Origin: JBMDXB01 sp048594975
GTDB lineage: Bacteria > Acidobacteriota > Vicinamibacteria > Vicinamibacterales > 2-12-FULL-66-21
Direction of reading: 5' to 3'
Length of the DNA: 16,226 nucleotides
Assembly: GCA_048594975.1 (NCBI GenBank)
Contig: JBMDXQ010000012.1
Coordinates: 1 to 16,226, forward strand
Below the pieces are notes generated by a model. That model searched no databases. It worked only from the letters and a program-made list of their open reading frames with translations, and had not been told where the DNA came from. Numbering within the stretch: position 1 is the first letter of the stretch; every line of letters begins with the position of its first letter. The translations under genes were made by a program, and so were the position numbers. Positions 13,870 through 16,226 of the stretch are shown here, piece after piece.

Positions 13870-14918
13870 CACGACTTGCCGCCGATCAGATATTCGTATA
13901 ACGCGTCCACGTTTGCATCGGCCGGCACGACACTCTCGATCCTGTGGCCGTCGAGCGCGATCCGTCCGAGCGCACGCGCGAACTGCTCCCGATCCCGGGT
14001 CATCACCAGCATGCCCATTCGATCGTCGTTCAGTTTGATCTCGGTGATGTGTTCCTCACCGAACAGTAACGCCGCCACGCCGGATGCGTCCGAATTTCGG
14101 CAGCGGACGATGTACTGGCTGGGATGCTCCTGGATCTCGTCACGCACCTTGCGGATCTTCCCCTCGGCCACGATCATCCCGTTGGCGATCAGCACGACCT
14201 GGTCGCTGATCAGGTCCACCTCCTGGAGGACGTGGCTTGAGATGATGACGTGCTTCCCCTCGGCGGCCCAGGAGCGGAACAGGTCGATCGTCTCCGCGCG
14301 AACCAGCGGGTCGAGGCCATTCAGCGGCTCGTCCAGCACCAGCAGGTCGGGATCGTGCGCGATCGCCTGCGCCAGCCGCACGCGCTGTCGCATGCCCTTG
14401 GAATACGCCGCGACCTTGCGATTCGCCGCGTCGATCAGACCCAGGCGCTCGAGCGCTTTCCATGCCCGTTCCTCCGCTTCCGATCGCGCGTATCCGAAAA
14501 GAAGCAGCCCGGTGGTGATGAACGTGAACCCGGTTGCCCAGCGTGGCGCGGTGTCGTACTGCGTCGCGTATCCCGTTATTCGCATCAGGGCTTCGGGATC
14601 GCGCGGGGAGATGCCGCGCATGAGGATGCGGCCGTGGTCGGGGAAGATCAGGCCGGTCATCAGGTTCATCAGCGTCGTCTTGCCGGAGCCGTTCGGCCCG
14701 ACCAGGCTCGTGATTCCCGGCGGGATGCTCAACGTGACGCGGTTCACGCCGAGCACCTCGCCGTAGAACTTCGAGACCTCCTCGAAGACGAGCGCCGGCT
14801 CGGTCAACTCTGATCCGGGGGGCTTCGCCCCGCCGGCCCCCCCTACACGCTCGCTCGCGGGGACCCCGATGCCCCGCTCCGCTCGCGTGGCGCACTCGCT
14901 GCGCTCGTGCGCGCTCAT
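13869..14918 (-). CDS. ABC transporter ATP-binding protein (second pair)
   Basis: The product is 349 residues if the ATG at 14918 is used, preceded by GGAGGTGG. Walker A GPNGSGKT is at 74-81, the Q-loop Gln at 120 (YATQYD), the signature YSKGMRQRVRLAQA at 172-185, Walker B LLVLDEP at 192-198 and the switch His at 229 (IISSHV). The C-terminal ~90 residues form the regulatory extension seen in ABC-2 export ATPases. It should drive the discoidin-containing permease directly downstream. The first ~37 residues (MSAHERSECATRAERGIGVP and on to KPPGSE) are encoded by a palindromic intergenic repeat and are unlike a normal ATPase start. An alternative start is the TTG at 14807 (residue 38, LTEPALVFEEV). 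Which start is used is not settled by the sequence. Confidence 0.9.
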   Translation of the reverse strand: MSAHERSECATRAERGIGVPASERVGGAGGAKPPGSELTEPALVFEEVSKFYGEVLGVNRVTLSIPPGITSLVGPNGSGKTTLMNLMTGLIFPDHGRILMRGISPRDPEALMRITGYATQYDTAPRWATGFTFITTGLLLFGYARSEAEERAWKALERLGLIDAANRKVAAYSKGMRQRVRLAQAIAHDPDLLVLDEPLNGLDPLVRAETIDLFRSWAAEGKHVIISSHVLQEVDLISDQVVLIANGMIVAEGKIRKVRDEIQEHPSQYIVRCRNSDASGVAALLFGEEHITEIKLNDDRMGMLVMTRDREQFARALGRIALDGHRIESVVPADANVDALYEYLIGGKS

Positions 14919-14930
14919 CGGACCACCTCC
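14799..14930 (-). repeat. Palindromic GC-rich repeat, copy next to ATPase 2
   Basis: A 132-base unit begins CTCGGTCAACTCTGATCCGG on the plus strand and ends CATCGGACCACCTCC. It contains a GGGGC-TTC-GCCCC hairpin near its left end. The following unit (14931-15071) is nearly identical. Read on the minus strand it supplies a ribosome binding site, an ATG and an open frame that runs into ATPase 2. Confidence 0.85.
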
Positions 14931-15071
14931 CTCGGTCAACTCTGATCCGGTCTGATCCGGGGGGCTTCGCCCCGCCGGCCTCCCCTACACGCTCGCTCGC
15001 GGGGACCCCGATGCCCCGCTCCGCTCGCGTGCGCACTCGCTGCGCTCGTGCGCGCTCATCGGACCACCTCC
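14931..15071 (-). repeat. Palindromic GC-rich repeat, second tandem copy
   Basis: This 141-base unit repeats 14799-14930 in the same orientation. The differences I see are a 10-base duplication (TCTGATCCGG), one C/T substitution in the C-run and one missing G. The single-base loss shifts the frame, so the peptide that starts at its ATG (15059, overlapping the permease 1 stop) ends after 24 codons at 14985. Its right end contains the last codons of permease 1. Confidence 0.85.
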
Positions 15072-15916
15072 ACCGGCCGCAGCTTGCGTTCGATCACGAG
15101 AACGAGCAGGAGAACGAACCCCGTCAGCGCCAGCATGGAGGCCCAGGCCCCCGGGCCCTCCGGTGGATCCACGCCCAGCAGCGTGCACCACACGCGGTTG
15201 ACCGCCCAGGCCGGATCGAGTGCGTGTCCCCATGTGACGCGAAAGACGCTGTCGATCATCTCGGACACGCCGGCCAGGATGAAGAAGAAGGCGAGGCTGA
15301 CGGCCCCGGCCACGACCCTCCACTTCACGTAGGCGGAACTCGCCATCGCGACCAGGCCCAGAACCAGCAGCCAGAGAAGGAACCCGGCCACCATGCCGGC
15401 AGCCAGCGTCCAGTTCCCCAGGAACCACCAGCCACCCGCCAGGCCGACCTGCAGCCCGAACAGGAGGAGGCCCGGGATCCACGTCACGACCGACAACATG
15501 CCGACGATGACGGTCAGCCGCGCCAGCGCGTAGCTCCAGCGCGTGAGGGGCCGGCTCAAGTACAGGGGGAGCGCGTTGTTCGCCAGGTCGGGAGCAACCA
15601 GACCGGGCCCGGCCATCGCCGCCAGGAAGACGGCGCAGATCCCCTGGACGTACATGAAGATCGCGAAGAACCGGCCGTCAACCTGGATGAACTGGCGAAA
15701 CTCCGGTTCGAGCCCCTGGAGCAACTCCACGTGGTTGGTGAGATAGACGAAGCCGGCGCACAGAAGGGGCCAGACGAACGCGGCCATTGTGAGCAGGATG
15801 ACGAGCCGCTGCTGATAGAGCCTGCGCCAGGCGTAGCGGGGCAGGACCATGAACCGCGTCCAGCGCCCCGTGAAAGGTCCGGCGTACCGCCGATATCCCC
15901 GCTTGTAGACCGCCAT
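15056..15916 (-). CDS. ABC-2 type permease (first pair)
   Basis: I chose the ATG at 15916 (MAVYKRGYRRYAGPFTGRWT), a typical beginning for this group; an in-frame ATG 48 bases further upstream lies in the palindromic repeat and is unlikely. No strong ribosome binding site is seen. The 286-residue product has about six membrane helices, near 38-58, 84-105, 128-152, 168-193, 202-220 and 261-276. The conserved ABC-2 segment NNALPLYLSRPLTRWSYALA is at 113-132. Its ATPase partner is the gene to the right, whose end is visible at 16065. The stop overlaps the ATG of the repeat-encoded peptide (ATGA). It is probably part of an export system for a lipid, polysaccharide or drug; the substrate cannot be read from sequence. 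Confidence 0.9.
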   Translation of the reverse strand: MAVYKRGYRRYAGPFTGRWTRFMVLPRYAWRRLYQQRLVILLTMAAFVWPLLCAGFVYLTNHVELLQGLEPEFRQFIQVDGRFFAIFMYVQGICAVFLAAMAGPGLVAPDLANNALPLYLSRPLTRWSYALARLTVIVGMLSVVTWIPGLLLFGLQVGLAGGWWFLGNWTLAAGMVAGFLLWLLVLGLVAMASSAYVKWRVVAGAVSLAFFFILAGVSEMIDSVFRVTWGHALDPAWAVNRVWCTLLGVDPPEGPGAWASMLALTGFVLLLVLVIERKLRPVEVVR

Positions 15917-15927
15917 GGTTGGTCTTA

Positions 15928-16053
15928 TTATCCGAGGGGCTTCGCCCCTCGGACTCCCTTGCACGCTCCTTCGCGCGCCGCTTCCTTGGCGCGCTCCGGT
16001 CGCGTGGCTCGCTCGCCCTGCTCGCTCGCACTGGCAGCGAGCGTCAGGTTCAT
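15928..16053 (-). repeat. Divergent palindromic repeat between ATPase 1 and permease 1
   Basis: This segment has the same design as the two copies at 14799-15071 but diverged sequence. On the minus strand an ATG at 16053 opens a 41-codon frame with an ERATRPERAKE-x-AREG...RGAKPLG pattern, ending TAATAA. The gap between the two genes is otherwise empty. It probably is a mobile or dispersed intergenic element and not a gene. Confidence 0.6.
15931..15953. terminator. Perfect 10-bp hairpin, possible attenuator
   Basis: TCCGAGGGGC and GCCCCTCGGA flank a TTC loop, a perfect 10-base stem. On the minus strand it follows ATPase 1 and precedes permease 1 by a few bases. No T-run follows, so it may reduce or stabilise the transcript without full termination. 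Confidence 0.4.
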
Positions 16054-16064
16054 GAGACAGCTCG

Positions 16065-16226
16065 TCACGTGCGGCCGGCGTCGAGCGCCGCGCCTTTGCC
16101 GGGCGTGTGCGACAGGTGGCCCATGGCTTTGAGGAAGATCTCCTCCAGCGTGTCGCGGCGGTGCGTGAGCTTCCTCACGAGCAGGTTCTGGCGCGCCGCG
16201 AGGCTCCAGATGGCTTCGACCTCGAC
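16065..16226 (-). CDS. ABC transporter ATP-binding protein, C-terminal end (5' end outside window)
   Basis: The last 53 codons are visible on the minus strand. They contain LTHRRDTLEEIFLKAMGH, the usual end of ABC-2 export ATPases (the xTLEEIFL motif), followed by a short Gly/Ala-rich tail and a TGA at 16065-16067. It lies upstream of permease 1 on the same strand and should be its energising subunit. No catalytic motif is inside the window, so the call rests on this C-terminal motif and the operon context. Confidence 0.82.
   Translation of the reverse strand, partial: VEVEAIWSLAARQNLLVRKLTHRRDTLEEIFLKAMGHLSHTPGKGAALDAGRT

Noticed and set aside
12130..14766. An 878-codon plus-strand open frame across the ABC genes
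   Set aside because: It is antisense to two clear ABC genes with intact motifs; its product is low-complexity Arg/Pro/Glu-rich sequence without domains. GC-rich codon use on the other strand explains it.
14799..15071. CRISPR array
   Set aside because: Only two long direct copies without spacers; it is a tandem duplication of an intergenic element.
15011..16132. A 373-codon plus-strand frame opposite permease 1
   Set aside because: Antisense shadow of a permease; the product is charged and repetitive (Glu/Gln/Arg-rich), with no support.

Overview
The window is a 16.2 kb piece of GC-rich bacterial DNA. The mixture of a multihaem cytochrome c beside a cytochrome b, remnants of IS481-like transposases, a decayed ADOP/MacB-type permease, ABC-2 operons and palindromic GC-rich intergenic repeats fits an acidobacterium (Vicinamibacteria-like) or a similar soil lineage. 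That assignment is inference from style; no taxonomic marker gene is present.

Left edge (1-1757): the 3' part of a cytochrome b (b6-type haem-ligand spacing) is translationally coupled to an octahaem, membrane-anchored cytochrome c. Together they look like the end of a quinol-oxidising complex in which a multihaem cytochrome takes the usual place of cytochrome c1 or f. Then comes degraded DNA (1758-2126) with two oppositely oriented pieces of one IS481-like transposase 3' end. Next are a 65-codon minus-strand reading frame, a small two-helix membrane protein (2393-2662), a small basic gene that appears frameshifted (2723-2915) and an intact pyridoxamine-phosphate-oxidase-like (general stress) protein (2912-3415).

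3416-5009 is mostly non-coding decay. It contains a broken gamma-carbonic-anhydrase/hexapeptide-repeat gene (minus, about 3463-3698), two small perfect hairpins and nothing else I recognise.

The centre (5155-11526) is the most interesting part: eight tightly packed, intact genes in three transcription units. Unit A (+): a 130-aa protein of unknown function and a geranylgeranyl-reductase-family flavoprotein. Unit B (-, convergent with A): a phasin-like helical protein and a trans-isoprenyl diphosphate synthase. Unit C (+, divergent from B): a small protein with four IRIKELP-type repeats, a protein with immunoglobulin-like beta domains, and two proteins that each join a helical N-terminus to a beta-rich domain. 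I propose that this is an undescribed system in which a (reduced) polyprenoid is made and then coated, packaged or organised by phasin-like and beta-sandwich proteins. The enzymes are recognised from motifs; the packaging idea is inference. The island is flanked on both sides by pseudogenes and IS remnants.

Right part: 11536-12190 is a graveyard on the minus strand (an unrecognised frameshifted gene, an integrase-core transposase C-terminus, and an ADOP/MacB permease fragment). 12331-16226 is a minus-strand ABC export operon with two ATPase/permease pairs: ATPase 1 (partial at the window edge), permease 1, ATPase 2, permease 2. Permease 2 carries a large extracytoplasmic F5/8 type C (discoidin-like) insert. 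Palindromic repeats sit in the gaps of this operon; one is tandemly duplicated and supplies the apparent start and N-terminus of ATPase 2.
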